Positions 7,313-15,390 are shown, numbered from the stretch's first letter. The stretch: 16,860 bases of DNA from an uncultured Alphaproteobacteria bacterium (GCA_903831485.1 CAIKXW010000052.1:1-16860); one strand, 5' to 3'. Numbers and translations: made by a program. The notes: generated by a model not told the origin, from the sequence alone.

Positions 7313-7948
7313 TTACCCGGCTCTCTGTTGCCGCGGGGCGTGGAAGTGTGAGCCGCTGACCACGAAAGGATGACCGTCAGGGTCATGGCTGGCGAGAAAG
7401 GCGTTCTCGCGGCGGGCGGGCCCGAGCAGAGCCCGACGGATGCGGCCGAAGGCGAGGGGGCCGGTGGGGGCCGCGTCCGGGGCGGGGGCGTTGTCGAGCG
7501 CGCGCTTGAGTTGGGAGATGCGCTGGCGGAGGGCGGTGTCGGAGAGATTCAGGAGCCAGCCGATTTCCTGGCGGGTATGGCCGGAGAGGGCGAGGAGCGC
7601 GGTGAGGCGGAGGGATGGGGAGAGGTTGGGGAGAGTAGCGGCAGGTCCCACCGTCTCGCCGCGGAGACGCGGCGACCCACCTCCCCCACGCTCTGTGCGA
7701 GGGAAGACGTCTTCGCCCCATGCGCTGTCGCGGCGGCGGCGGCGGGCGGAGGTGCGGGCGTCGAAGGCGGCGCGGTTGCGGATAACGCCGGATAGCCAGC
7801 GGCGTGTCTCGGGCGAGGCGAGGTCGGTGCGTCCGGATTCAAGCGCCGCGAGTAGCGCGGATTGCAGAAGGTCGTCGGCTTCCTCCGGCCGGCGCGCGAG
7901 GCGGCGAGCCTGGGCGTGGAGGTCTGCAAAGACGCGTGGCGTTGGCAT
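7313..7948 (-). CDS. ECF-like RNA polymerase sigma factor with an enlarged linker
   Basis: A 211-residue protein with the two domains of a group 4 sigma factor. Region 2 is at about residues 8-72 (RRPEEADDLLQSALLAALE, then TRRWLSGVIRNRAAFD). Region 4 is at about 111-152 (LRLTALLALSGHTRQEIGWLLN, then DTALRQRISQLKRAL, a helix-turn-helix). It would direct RNA polymerase to a small set of promoters. Between the domains residues 82-106 are a Gly/Arg-rich stretch encoded by a palindromic repeat. The last 60 residues form an extension ending HDPDGHPFVVSGSHF, unlike a minimal sigma factor. No anti-sigma gene is adjacent. The ATG at 7948 has no clear ribosome binding site. It is co-directional with the VOC gene 17 bases downstream. 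Confidence 0.8.
   Translation of the reverse strand: MPTPRVFADLHAQARRLARRPEEADDLLQSALLAALESGRTDLASPETRRWLSGVIRNRAAFDARTSARRRRRDSAWGEDVFPRTERGGGGSPRLRGETVGPAATLPNLSPSLRLTALLALSGHTRQEIGWLLNLSDTALRQRISQLKRALDNAPAPDAAPTGPLAFGRIRRALLGPARRENAFLASHDPDGHPFVVSGSHFHAPRQQRAG
7640..7714. repeat. REP-like palindromic element inside the sigma factor gene
   Basis: The stretch has a perfect eight-base stem TCGCCGCG (7656-7663) / CGCGGCGA (7668-7675) with loop GAGA. Next to it is a second, imperfect hairpin with TCCC/GGGA outer arms (7682-7704) and a 12-base palindrome GAAGACGTCTTC (7703-7714). The composition, with CTCCCCCAC and GTCCCACC flanks, resembles the palindromic repeats scattered between genes in alphaproteobacteria. 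Here it lies in frame and encodes roughly residues 79-103 of the sigma factor. Copy number elsewhere cannot be seen from this window. Confidence 0.5.
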
Positions 7949-7997
7949 GGCCTGAGGCTAGCGCAGCGGGGCGATTGCGGGAATGGGCCGTGCGGAA

Positions 7998-8007
7998 CGT
8001 GATCACG
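7998..8007. promoter_or_regulatory. Short palindrome upstream of the sigma factor gene
   Basis: CGTGATCACG is a perfect ten-base palindrome 50 bases upstream of the sigma factor start, in the 94-base gap after the lipoprotein gene. It could be an operator core. At this length chance occurrence is possible, so it is only noted. Confidence 0.2.
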
Positions 8008-8042
8008 CAGCCGCGCGGAAGGAGATCCTGGGGCCTTGGCTT

Positions 8043-8549
8043 CTAGGCGGCGGGCGTGACCGTCAGCGGAGCTTTCTCGTCCTGCGGTACATCGAGGATC
8101 AGCTTTTCGTCGGCGGTCTTCACCTCGCCCGTGCCCTCCTCGATCCAGGAGCGGCTGACTTCCAGCACCACCCGCGTCGGCGATTCCTCAATGACGTCCC
8201 ATGAGTTGAAGTTGCCGATCATGTAGATGCGGGTCCAGCCCTCCGGTGCGGTGAACAGGGCAAGGTAGGTGTAGAGCCCGTTGATCGCGGGATCGCCGCC
8301 GGCTGTCGAGAAAAGCTTGACGTCCGCGTCCTCGACGAAATGGATGTCGGTGACGGCGGCGGCGCCAGAGAGATCGTCAGACAAGGTCTCAGCGGCGACC
8401 GTGCGCGGGGGGCCGGAGGGCTTGGCGGGTTCGGTTGCTGGAGCGGGGGCCGCAGCCGGGGCGGCGGGCTCTGCCGGCTTGGCGGCCTCCTGGGTGGCAG
8501 GCTGACAGGCGGCCAGCGCGAGCGCGGCGGCGAAAATGGCGTACTTCAT
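8043..8549 (-). CDS. Putative lipoprotein of unknown function
   Basis: A 168-residue exported protein. The start MKYAIFAAALALAACQP is a lipoprotein signal with the lipobox LAAC, so C15 should be lipidated and the protein anchored in a membrane. A Pro/Ala/Glu-rich flexible linker follows (about 18-48). Then comes a compact domain of about 115 residues with SRSWIEEGTGEVKTADEKLI near its end. I do not recognise the domain. The ATG at 8549 is preferred over longer in-frame starts because it gives a clean signal peptide. It is transcribed towards the sigma factor gene with a 94-base gap and divergently from yidD. Whether it belongs to the sigma/VOC unit is uncertain. Confidence 0.82.
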   Translation of the reverse strand: MKYAIFAAALALAACQPATQEAAKPAEPAAPAAAPAPATEPAKPSGPPRTVAAETLSDDLSGAAAVTDIHFVEDADVKLFSTAGGDPAINGLYTYLALFTAPEGWTRIYMIGNFNSWDVIEESPTRVVLEVSRSWIEEGTGEVKTADEKLILDVPQDEKAPLTVTPAA

Positions 8550-8618
8550 TACCAATCCCCGATCGAGTGGCGGTCTTGTAGCCCGGCGGCCAGCGGCTGC
8601 AAGCCGTCGCCGGTCTGT

Positions 8619-8647
8619 TTGCTGGTCTTTGGCGGTTGGGGTATGGT
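8619..8647 (+). promoter_or_regulatory. Candidate yidD promoter
   Basis: TTGCTG (8619-8624), a 17-base spacer and TATGGT (8642-8647) resemble a housekeeping promoter in the lipoprotein/yidD divergent gap. Transcription would start at about the yidD ATG at 8655, giving a leaderless message. Both hexamers deviate from consensus, so this is a weak call. Confidence 0.3.
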
Positions 8648-8654
8648 CCAAGGC

Positions 8655-8990
8655 ATGGCCCACCAAGCTTCAGATATGGCCCCCGGATACAAGCCGGTGA
8701 TCGGCGCCCTGCTCAAGGGCTACAAGGCGACGCTGTCGCCGGCTTTCGTCGCGCTTGGCGTGCGGTGCCGGCATGAGCCGTCATGCTCGGAATACTGCGC
8801 GGAATGCGTGAGCCGGCATGGCGTGTGGGCGGGATCGTGGATGGGGCTGGCGCGGTTTGCGCGCTGTCGCCCTGGAGGATCGCACGGGTGGGACCCGGCG
8901 CCGACCCTCACTAGCACCGGCGCGCGGTGGTTCACCCCCTGGCGCTATGGCGTCTGGAGCGTGGACCGGTCCGAACCGGCGCGCCCTTAG
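8655..8990 (+). CDS. yidD: Membrane protein insertion efficiency factor YidD
   Basis: A 111-residue small membrane-associated protein that assists YidC/Sec insertion of inner-membrane proteins. The family signature is clear: [16 protein letters not shown], then [11 protein letters not shown] (38-48), then [17 protein letters not shown] (67-83). A 28-residue tail with [10 protein letters not shown] extends beyond the core. Possible starts are ATG 8643, 8655 and 8676. 8655 is chosen because it fits the usual N-terminal length and lies at the predicted transcript start; no start has a strong ribosome binding site. In many bacteria yidD sits with rpmH, rnpA and yidC, so its place before thrS is a different arrangement. 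Confidence 0.92.
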   Translation: MAHQASDMAPGYKPVIGALLKGYKATLSPAFVALGVRCRHEPSCSEYCAECVSRHGVWAGSWMGLARFARCRPGGSHGWDPAPTLTSTGARWFTPWRYGVWSVDRSEPARP

Positions 8991-9087
8991 GTTCCAAGGG
9001 ACCAAATCCCAATCAAACCGGACGGCAGCGGGTTCAAAGACCCGGCGAAGTGCTTTACCCGTCCTGCGGAACACGAAAGACGAGACA

Positions 9088-11025
9088 ATGATCAACGTAT
9101 CCTTCCCCGATGGCTCGGTGCGCGAATACCCCGACGGGTCGACGCCGATGACGATTGCGGAGGCCATCTCCAAATCACTGGCCAAGCGGTCGGTGATCGC
9201 CAAGGTGAATGGCGAGCTATTCGACATGAAGCGGCCGCTGCCGGGCGATGTGAAGCTCGAACTGCTGGACATCAACGCGAAGGAGTCGCTGGAGCTTCTG
9301 CGCCACGACGCCAGCCACGTTATGGCGCAGGCAGTACAGGAGCTGTTTCCCGGCACGCAGGTGACGATCGGACCGGTGGTCGAGGATGGGTTCTACTACG
9401 ACTTCGCGCGGAAGGAGCCGTTCTCGACGGAGGACTTCGCGCGGATCGAAGCGAGGATGAAGGAGATCGTCGACCGCGACCTGCCGATCAATCGCGAGGT
9501 CTGGTCGAAGGACGATGCGATCGCTCACTTCAAGGGCATTGGCGAGGACTACAAGGCGCAGATCATCGACGACATCATACCACCGGGCGAGGACATCACG
9601 CTCTATGCGCATGGCGACCAGTGGAGCGATCTCTGCCGCGGGCCTCACCTGCCAAGCACGGGCAAGCTGCCGAAGGCGTTCAAGCTGATGAAGCTGGCTG
9701 GCGCGTACTGGCGCGGCGATCATCGCAACGAGATGCTACAGCGGATGTACGGCACGGCGTGGGCGAACGAGAAGGATCTTGCAGCGCATCTTGTGCGTCT
9801 CGAGGAAGCGGAGAAGCGCGATCACCGCAGGCTCGGCCGCGAGCTCGACCTCTTCCACATGCAGGAAGAGGGCAAGGGGATGGTGTTCTGGCATCCCAAG
9901 GGGCTGACGCTTTGGCGGACGGTGGAGAGCTATGTGCGCCGCCGCCTGGACGAGGCGGACTATATCGAGGTGCGCACGCCGCAGGTGCTCGACCGCAAGT
10001 TCTGGGAGCAGTCGGGACACTGGGAGAAGTATCGCGACAACATGTTCGTGGCGGAGACGGCGGAAGACGAGGTGTTGTCGCTGAAGCCGATGAACTGCCC
10101 TGGACATGTGCAGATCTTCAAGCAGGGGCAGAAATCGTATCGCGACCTGCCGATGCGGATGGCGGAGTTTGGCGCGTGTCACCGCTATGAGCCGTCGGGC
10201 GCGCTGCACGGCCTGATGCGCGTGCGTGCGTTCACGCAGGATGATGCGCACATCTTCTGCCGTGAGGACCAGATCGAGGGCGAGACGGCGCGCTTCATCA
10301 CGCTGGCCAAGTCGATCCATGCGGACTTCGGGCTGGAGACGCATCACATCAATCTGGCGACGCGGCCGGAGCAACGCGCGGGCTCGGATGAGTTCTGGGA
10401 CAAGGCCGAGACGCAGATGCTGTCTGCGGCGCGGGCCGCTGGTGTGGAGCCGATCATCGCGGAGGGCGATGGCGCGTTCTATGCGCCGAAGCTGGACTTC
10501 GTGATCAAGGATGCGATCGGACGCGAGTGGACGATCGGCACGATCCAGCTGGATTACGTTCTGCCGGATCGTCTTGACGCCGAGTATGTTGGTGAGGATG
10601 GCGGCAAGCATCGTCCCGTGATGCTACACCGCGCGATCCTTGGTTCGCTGGAGCGCTTCATCGGCGTGCTGATCGAGAACTATGCCGGGGCTTTCCCGAT
10701 GTGGTTGTCGCCTGTGCAGGTGGTGGTCGCCTCGATTTCCGAGGGCGCGCACGCCTATGCGGAAGAGGCGGCGGCGGAGTTGCGCAAGGCGGGCCTGCGC
10801 GTGACGGTGGATACGCGGGGCGAGAAGATCAACTACAAGATCCGGGAGCATTCTCTGCAGAAGATCCCCGTGATTGCAGTTGTTGGCGCCAAGGAGGCGG
10901 AGGAGCGCAAGCTGGCGTTGCGCCGCTTCGGGTCGCAGGCCAACGAGGTCGTGATGCTGGATGATGCGAAGGTGTTCCTCGCCGAGGAAGCGCTGCCGCC
11001 TGATCTGAAACGCGCGAAGGCGTGA
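9088..11025 (+). CDS. thrS: Threonyl-tRNA synthetase
   Basis: A 645-residue cytoplasmic enzyme that charges tRNA-Thr with threonine using ATP. The domain order is complete: TGS domain (1-62), editing domain with H73-x3-H77 and C183-x3-H187, class II catalytic core, and C-terminal anticodon-binding domain (about 540-640). The core zinc ligands are visible as C337 (MNCPGH), H388 (QDDAHIF) and H514 (MLHRAIL). They are offset by three from the E. coli enzyme, and the length is normal. The ATG at 9088 begins the TGS domain; an open frame continues upstream but overlaps yidD and has no domain support. The 97-base leader shows no T-box. Its TGA overlaps the next start by four bases. Confidence 0.98.
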   Translation: MINVSFPDGSVREYPDGSTPMTIAEAISKSLAKRSVIAKVNGELFDMKRPLPGDVKLELLDINAKESLELLRHDASHVMAQAVQELFPGTQVTIGPVVEDGFYYDFARKEPFSTEDFARIEARMKEIVDRDLPINREVWSKDDAIAHFKGIGEDYKAQIIDDIIPPGEDITLYAHGDQWSDLCRGPHLPSTGKLPKAFKLMKLAGAYWRGDHRNEMLQRMYGTAWANEKDLAAHLVRLEEAEKRDHRRLGRELDLFHMQEEGKGMVFWHPKGLTLWRTVESYVRRRLDEADYIEVRTPQVLDRKFWEQSGHWEKYRDNMFVAETAEDEVLSLKPMNCPGHVQIFKQGQKSYRDLPMRMAEFGACHRYEPSGALHGLMRVRAFTQDDAHIFCREDQIEGETARFITLAKSIHADFGLETHHINLATRPEQRAGSDEFWDKAETQMLSAARAAGVEPIIAEGDGAFYAPKLDFVIKDAIGREWTIGTIQLDYVLPDRLDAEYVGEDGGKHRPVMLHRAILGSLERFIGVLIENYAGAFPMWLSPVQVVVASISEGAHAYAEEAAAELRKAGLRVTVDTRGEKINYKIREHSLQKIPVIAVVGAKEAEERKLALRRFGSQANEVVMLDDAKVFLAEEALPPDLKRAKA

Positions 11026-12395
11026 CGACGAAGGCGATCATCGCACATGCCCGAGTCCTTGGCCTGCGGCTGAGGCTCGGGTTGGTTGATCTCAAGACTG
11101 TTGAGTCGTGGGCCGACGAAGCGATCCTGTCGCCGGGCGCACCTGCCGAGATGGCGGACCTGTGCCTTGCGACTCGGGCGGGGGAGCGGATCACCTCGCG
11201 CATCCTGTCGGGGCTCGGCGGGGCGCCGAGCGCGCTGGATGTGATGCGCGCCATCGCGGTCATGCGCGTTGATGATGCGAGCCAGGACGAGATGCGTCGG
11301 CTGGCGGACAATCTCGATCCGATCGTGCGTGAGGTCGATGCGGGGGAGGCGCTTCCAACGCTGATGAAGCCGCTGTTGTCGCTGGCGCGAGACTTCTGGC
11401 AGGCGCGGATGATCTCGTCTCAGGCGATGGACGAAGTGCAGGAACGGATGCGCGACCTGCTACATGCGATGAAGGAGTTTGCAGCGGAGCTGCCGGAGGA
11501 GAAGCCGGCGGCGCCCGAGCCTGTGGTGCACACGATCTCCGCCATCGTGGTGAGCTATCACACGGGCGAGGCGCTGCTGATATGTCTTGGCGCGCTGGAG
11601 AATGAGCCGGCAGTGGACGAGATCATTCTCGTCAACAATGGCAACCCAGTGGAGATGCTGGAGCGCGTCGAGGATGCATATGAGAAGTCACGAAAGCTGA
11701 AGATCACGGGCGGCGGCGTCAATCGCGGCTTTGCTGCGGGCGTGAATCTTGGCGTGGCGGCGGCGACTGGCGATCGGCTGCTGATCATCAATCCGGATGC
11801 CGTGCTGCAACCGGGCGCCGTGAGGGCGCTTGAGGTTGCGATGGGCGGCGCTGCAGAGCCGGCGATTGTCGGCGGCAAGATCTACGGGACGGATGGCAGG
11901 GAGCAGCGCGGCGGGCGGCGGCGCAGGTTGACCATCCGCTCGGCCGCGGCGACGTTTCTGGGGCTTGGCTGGCTGCGCGCCCTCAACCCGGCTTTCGTGA
12001 ACATCAATCGCAACAACGAGCCGGAGCCTGATGGGCCTGTGCCGATGGACGCGGTCAGCGGCGCGCTGATGTACATGTCGGCGTCGAGCTTTCGCAGGCT
12101 TGGCGGGTTCGACGCTGGGTATTTCATGCATGTCGAGGATCTCGACCTGTGCCGGCGCGCCGAGGCCGATGGCGGCTCGGTGATCTATACGCCGCATGCC
12201 TCGGCGCTGCATTTCGGGGCGACGAGCGACGCGCCGTCGCTGTTCGTGGAGAAACACAAGGGCGCGGGGTTCAACCGCTACTTCCTGAAGTTCGCCGAGA
12301 CACCCGGTGAGAAAGTGGCGGCGCGCGTGTTGGGGCCGGTGATCGCGTTCATGCTGGCGATGCGGGCGCGGGTGCGAGGGAGCCGGCGCGCCTAG
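11022..12395 (+). CDS. Rhamnosyltransferase-like GT2 with an N-terminal domain of unknown function
   Basis: A 457-residue protein. From about residue 170 it is a GT2 glycosyltransferase of the WbbL/RfbF (rhamnosyltransferase-like) type: [73 protein letters not shown] and [13 protein letters not shown]. These build surface glycans. Residues 1-165 are a mostly helical domain ([22 protein letters not shown] near the start) that I do not recognise, joined through an EEKPAAPEP linker. The GTG start at 11022 forms a GTGA overlap with the thrS stop, so it probably depends on thrS translation. Its TAG shares the bases CTAG with the xerD stop on the other strand. Confidence 0.87.
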   Translation: MTTKAIIAHARVLGLRLRLGLVDLKTVESWADEAILSPGAPAEMADLCLATRAGERITSRILSGLGGAPSALDVMRAIAVMRVDDASQDEMRRLADNLDPIVREVDAGEALPTLMKPLLSLARDFWQARMISSQAMDEVQERMRDLLHAMKEFAAELPEEKPAAPEPVVHTISAIVVSYHTGEALLICLGALENEPAVDEIILVNNGNPVEMLERVEDAYEKSRKLKITGGGVNRGFAAGVNLGVAAATGDRLLIINPDAVLQPGAVRALEVAMGGAAEPAIVGGKIYGTDGREQRGGRRRRLTIRSAAATFLGLGWLRALNPAFVNINRNNEPEPDGPVPMDAVSGALMYMSASSFRRLGGFDAGYFMHVEDLDLCRRAEADGGSVIYTPHASALHFGATSDAPSLFVEKHKGAGFNRYFLKFAETPGEKVAARVLGPVIAFMLAMRARVRGSRRA

Positions 12396-13312
12396 GACGC
12401 CCGCGCCAGCGGATGCGCTGCTTCCAGCAGGTCGCGCAGTTCGTCGGTAACGACGTGGGTGTAGATCTGCGTGGTCGAGATGTCGGCGTGGCCGAGAAGA
12501 AGCTGCACGGCGCGCAGGTCGGCGCCGCCGGAGAGCAGGTGCGTTGCAAAGGCGTGGCGGAGGGCGTGGGGCGTTACGCGATCGATGGCGATGTTGGCCT
12601 TCATGGCGAGGTCTTCGAGAATCTGGCCAAGGCGGCGGCGGGTGAGGCGGCCGGTCGATCCGCGTGATGGGAAGACGAAGCGTTGCGCGGTAGAGCGCGT
12701 GGCGGATTTCGGCAGGAAGCTCTCGCGCACGGCCATGTAGTTCTTGAGGGCGGTAAGCGCCGGGCGCCCAAGCGGCGTGATGCGCTCCTTGTCGCCCTTG
12801 CCGCGCACGATCAGCACGGTCGCGCCGGGGGCGGGCAAGGCCGAGAGCGGCAAGTCGCAGCATTCTGACGCGCGCAGGCCTGCGCCGTAGAGGAGTTCGA
12901 CGAGGCACATGGTACGCAGGTCGGCAGGCTCGGTTCCCTGCGCAGCTTCGATGATGCGGCTGACTTCGTCACGGGAGAGAACATCTGGCGGATCGCGGCG
13001 CGTGGCGGGGCCGTCGAGGCGCGAGGTCGGGTTGTCCTGCCTCTCATTGTCGCCGAGCTGGAAGCGGAAGAAGCGACGCAGGGCCGATAGGCGGCGCGAG
13101 ACGGTGGCGGCGGACATGCCGCGCGCGTGCAGGTCGCGCACGAAGTCGGAGAGGTCGCGCTCGCAGGCCTGGATGAGCGAGGATTTGTTGGCGCGCAGAT
13201 AGCTCGAGGCGTCCTCGAGATCGCGGCGATAGGCCTCGATCGTGTTGTCGGCGGCGCCGCGTTCGGCGCGGAGCGTGTCGAGGAAGGCTTCGATGCGGCG
13301 ATTGTCCAACAT
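12392..13312 (-). CDS. xerD: Tyrosine recombinase XerD
   Basis: A 306-residue site-specific recombinase that, with XerC, resolves chromosome dimers at dif under FtsK control. The N-terminal SAM-like DNA-binding domain spans about 1-90. The catalytic domain has the full set of residues: R147 (GAGLRASE), K172 (GKGDKER), H249 and R252 (HALRHAFATH), H275 (LLGHADIST) and nucleophile Y284 (TQIYTHV). The length is standard. XerD rather than XerC is favoured by overall likeness and by the aroK-aroB neighbourhood usual for xerD in alphaproteobacteria. It follows the large exported-protein gene by 46 bases on the same strand. No ribosome binding site is evident before ATG 13312. Confidence 0.94.
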   Translation of the reverse strand: MLDNRRIEAFLDTLRAERGAADNTIEAYRRDLEDASSYLRANKSSLIQACERDLSDFVRDLHARGMSAATVSRRLSALRRFFRFQLGDNERQDNPTSRLDGPATRRDPPDVLSRDEVSRIIEAAQGTEPADLRTMCLVELLYGAGLRASECCDLPLSALPAPGATVLIVRGKGDKERITPLGRPALTALKNYMAVRESFLPKSATRSTAQRFVFPSRGSTGRLTRRRLGQILEDLAMKANIAIDRVTPHALRHAFATHLLSGGADLRAVQLLLGHADISTTQIYTHVVTDELRDLLEAAHPLARAS

Positions 13313-13358
13313 GGGGGGACAGTGGCGCTGACGGGTTTAGGAGAGGTTAGTATCGCGC

Positions 13359-15032
13359 CTAGAGCGCCTTCCACACCTGTAGCGATTCCAGCGCGATGGC
13401 GTTGGCGTCGTCGGTCATGCCGATCTCGCGGAGCTGGGTGAGGAGGTCGGCGAGACCGGCGAAGGAGAGGGCCGAGACGTCGGGGCCGAGCTGGTTGATT
13501 ATGGCGAGGGCGGCTTCAGCGTCGGCATTCTGGCGCGCAGCCGATGCGATGCTGGCGATGGCAGAATCGGACACGCCGCGGCCTGCCGTGCGCTGGACCG
13601 ATAGCGTTGCGCGCTGTGCGGCCGTGAGGTCGCGGCCAGCACCGACAAGCATGAAAAGGGCGCGCGTGTTCTCGATGCGGCGAAGCCCCAGCTGCTGTTC
13701 GACGGCCGCGGGGGTCTTCGCCGTGGAGACAGCGTTGGCTGCGGCCACGGGATAGGGCGCGGCCTCCAGCATGCGGTCGAGGATGGCGGCGTGCGGTTCG
13801 GTGTTCGCGCCGGCAAAGGCGAGCATCAGGTCGATGCGGGCGGCGGCCCACCCGTCCTGCTCGTCTTTCGGGGCTGTGCCGAGATGCTTGCGCCAGTCGG
13901 CGGCGAGGTTCGGGTCGCCTGCCAGGAGTGCTGCGCGGGCCAAGGGTTCAGCGAAAGGCAGCGTTGCCGCGTTCCGCGGCAGGCCCTTGATGTCGGCGAT
14001 GAGGACAATGGCCGTGAGGCGGCCGTCGGCTAAGGTTTCGGCGGCGCGAAGGGCTGCCGCGTAGGCGGCGGCCTTTGCCTCGGGCTTGGCGTCCTTGTTG
14101 GCTGCAGCCGCGATGGCGAGTGCGAGATGGTCCGGCTTGGCAGGTGCTCCGCGCGTCGTGGGCTTGGGCGCTTCCGCGACCTTGAGGCCAAGGATCGCTG
14201 CGATGTCGACGGGGCTAAGCTTGCCGCTGTTGAGCGCCGGACGACGGGCGGCGCGCCGCTGTTCGGGCGTCGCGTCCTTGTCGAGCGCGACGGCGGCGGC
14301 GATGTCAGGCGCCACGCCGGCGAAGGCGTTGACGGGGACGGGCAGGTTCGCCGCGACCGAGATGGCGGCCTCCAGCGGCGTTGCATAGCGGCCATCGGGC
14401 TTGGCGATGTCGGGCGTATTGATCGCTGGAAGTGCGCCAACCAGCCAGACGCCCAGGCTTTCATTGGTGCGGGCGATCTGCTCCGAGATGAGGTTCGCGC
14501 CGGCGTCCTTCTCGAGCGCGGCGCACGCAGAGCGAAGCGGTAGCCAGTCAGCTTCCGTTGTGGGCTTGCCGTTGGCGGCGGCGCAGGCGGTTTCAGTATT
14601 GCCAAGCAGCAGATCAAGTTCGGCGACCTGGCGTTCGCTGGACTTGCCCCAGCCGGCGGAGGGATAGCGTTTGCGCAGGTCCGCCGCGTAGGCGGACTCG
14701 CCGATGGCCTCGATGAGGCGAAGGCGCTCGGGCGTGAGCTTGTCGCCATCGTCCGGACCCTTGCTGCGCGAGAGCAGCACGCGGCGCAGGGCGGCGCGAG
14801 CGGAGGGCGCTAGATCCTTCGGCTGCAGGCTGGTCATCAACGGCGCGAGCGTGCCGGCGCTGGTATTGTCCCAGAAAGTCGCAGGTAGGGCCCCTTCATT
14901 GGCTCCGATCCAGCCGACACCCCAGGCGTCGACCTGGGCGAGCGGACGCGATGCGACCTGCGCCCCCGCAGATGAAGTTGCAGCCAGGGCGATTGCGAGC
15001 GCGCCGGTGACGAGCCTATTGCGAGGGTGCAT
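13359..15032 (-). CDS. Large exported Ala-rich protein of unknown function
   Basis: A 557-residue protein with a Sec signal peptide (MHPRNRLVTGALAIALAATS, likely cleaved in SSAGA/Q). The mature part is very rich in Ala and Leu and looks almost wholly helical, with helix pairs reminiscent of TPR-like solenoids, but I see no canonical repeat motif. Similar alphaproteobacterial proteins have carried labels such as antifreeze glycopeptide polyprotein, which say little about function. The start at 15032 is supported by a GGAGG site five bases upstream and by the signal peptide. It overlaps the end of the small membrane protein gene by 17 bases and precedes xerD, so the three probably share a transcript. 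A periplasmic location is inferred. Confidence 0.85.
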   Translation of the reverse strand: MHPRNRLVTGALAIALAATSSAGAQVASRPLAQVDAWGVGWIGANEGALPATFWDNTSAGTLAPLMTSLQPKDLAPSARAALRRVLLSRSKGPDDGDKLTPERLRLIEAIGESAYAADLRKRYPSAGWGKSSERQVAELDLLLGNTETACAAANGKPTTEADWLPLRSACAALEKDAGANLISEQIARTNESLGVWLVGALPAINTPDIAKPDGRYATPLEAAISVAANLPVPVNAFAGVAPDIAAAVALDKDATPEQRRAARRPALNSGKLSPVDIAAILGLKVAEAPKPTTRGAPAKPDHLALAIAAAANKDAKPEAKAAAYAAALRAAETLADGRLTAIVLIADIKGLPRNAATLPFAEPLARAALLAGDPNLAADWRKHLGTAPKDEQDGWAAARIDLMLAFAGANTEPHAAILDRMLEAAPYPVAAANAVSTAKTPAAVEQQLGLRRIENTRALFMLVGAGRDLTAAQRATLSVQRTAGRGVSDSAIASIASAARQNADAEAALAIINQLGPDVSALSFAGLADLLTQLREIGMTDDANAIALESLQVWKAL

Positions 15033-15234
15033 TGCCGCCTCCGGCGGGCTCCGGCTGGACGCCGACATTCTGCGCGGGGACGCGAACTTCCTGCTGCACG
15101 GGGCGTCGCGATTCGGCCTGGCCCGAAAACCAGAACAGCGCGCCTACGACCACAACGAGGGCGATGCCTCCAAGGATCGCATACAGCCTGAACGGCGCCG
15201 GACCGCGCCGACGTGAAAACCCTCCGCGCGCCAT
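15016..15234 (-). CDS. Small single-pass membrane protein
   Basis: A 72-residue protein with a basic N-terminus (MARGGFSRRRGPAPFRLY), one hydrophobic helix at about 18-37 (AILGGIALVVVVGALFWF) and a Gln/Pro/Gly-rich tail with RVPAQNVGVQPEPAGG. The charge pattern predicts the N-terminus inside and the tail in the periplasm. The ATG at 15234 has a GGGAGG site six bases upstream. The frame is open further upstream, but that part reads against aroK. The 17-base overlap with the exported-protein gene suggests that the pair works together. No function is recognised. Confidence 0.8.
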   Translation of the reverse strand: MARGGFSRRRGPAPFRLYAILGGIALVVVVGALFWFSGQAESRRPVQQEVRVPAQNVGVQPEPAGGGNAPSQ

Positions 15235-15297
15235 GGCGTGCCTCCCGTCGAACCACTTGTTGTCGAGCCAATCAGACCGGGCGGCGGGGGTCCAGCA

Positions 15298-15311
15298 CGC
15301 ACAGCTGTGCG
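15298..15311. promoter_or_regulatory. Perfect 14-base palindrome in the aroK divergent region
   Basis: CGCACAGCTGTGCG reads the same on both strands and lies in the 156-base gap between two divergent operons, about 23 bases upstream of the candidate aroK -35. It is a plausible binding site for a dimeric regulator controlling either side. No regulator can be named. Confidence 0.4.
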
Positions 15312-15333
15312 GCTTGCCCTCGCGGCCCGAACA

Positions 15334-15361
15334 TTGCCCCGGTAGCCTCGGGAGGTATAAG
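15334..15361 (+). promoter_or_regulatory. Candidate aroK-aroB promoter
   Basis: TTGCCC (15334-15339), a 16-base spacer and TATAAG (15356-15361) form a good sigma-70-type promoter. Transcription would start near 15368, leaving a leader of about 23 bases before the aroK ATG at 15391. Confidence 0.5.
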
Positions 15362-15390
15362 CCTCGGTTTCGGGAAACAGGGCAAGCGCC

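Noticed and set aside
9030..9043. A tRNA T-arm-like sequence (GGGTTCAAAGACCC) in the thrS leader
   Set aside because: No acceptor, D-arm or anticodon arm can be drawn around it, so it is not a tRNA; a tRNA-mimic operator is possible but unsupported.
8818..9087. An upstream extension of thrS by 90 codons
   Set aside because: It overlaps yidD, and the TGS domain begins exactly at the ATG at 9088.
11688..12908. A 406-codon minus-strand frame spanning the end of the GT2 gene and part of xerD
   Set aside because: It conflicts with two well-supported genes and its translation is low-complexity Arg/Pro/His.
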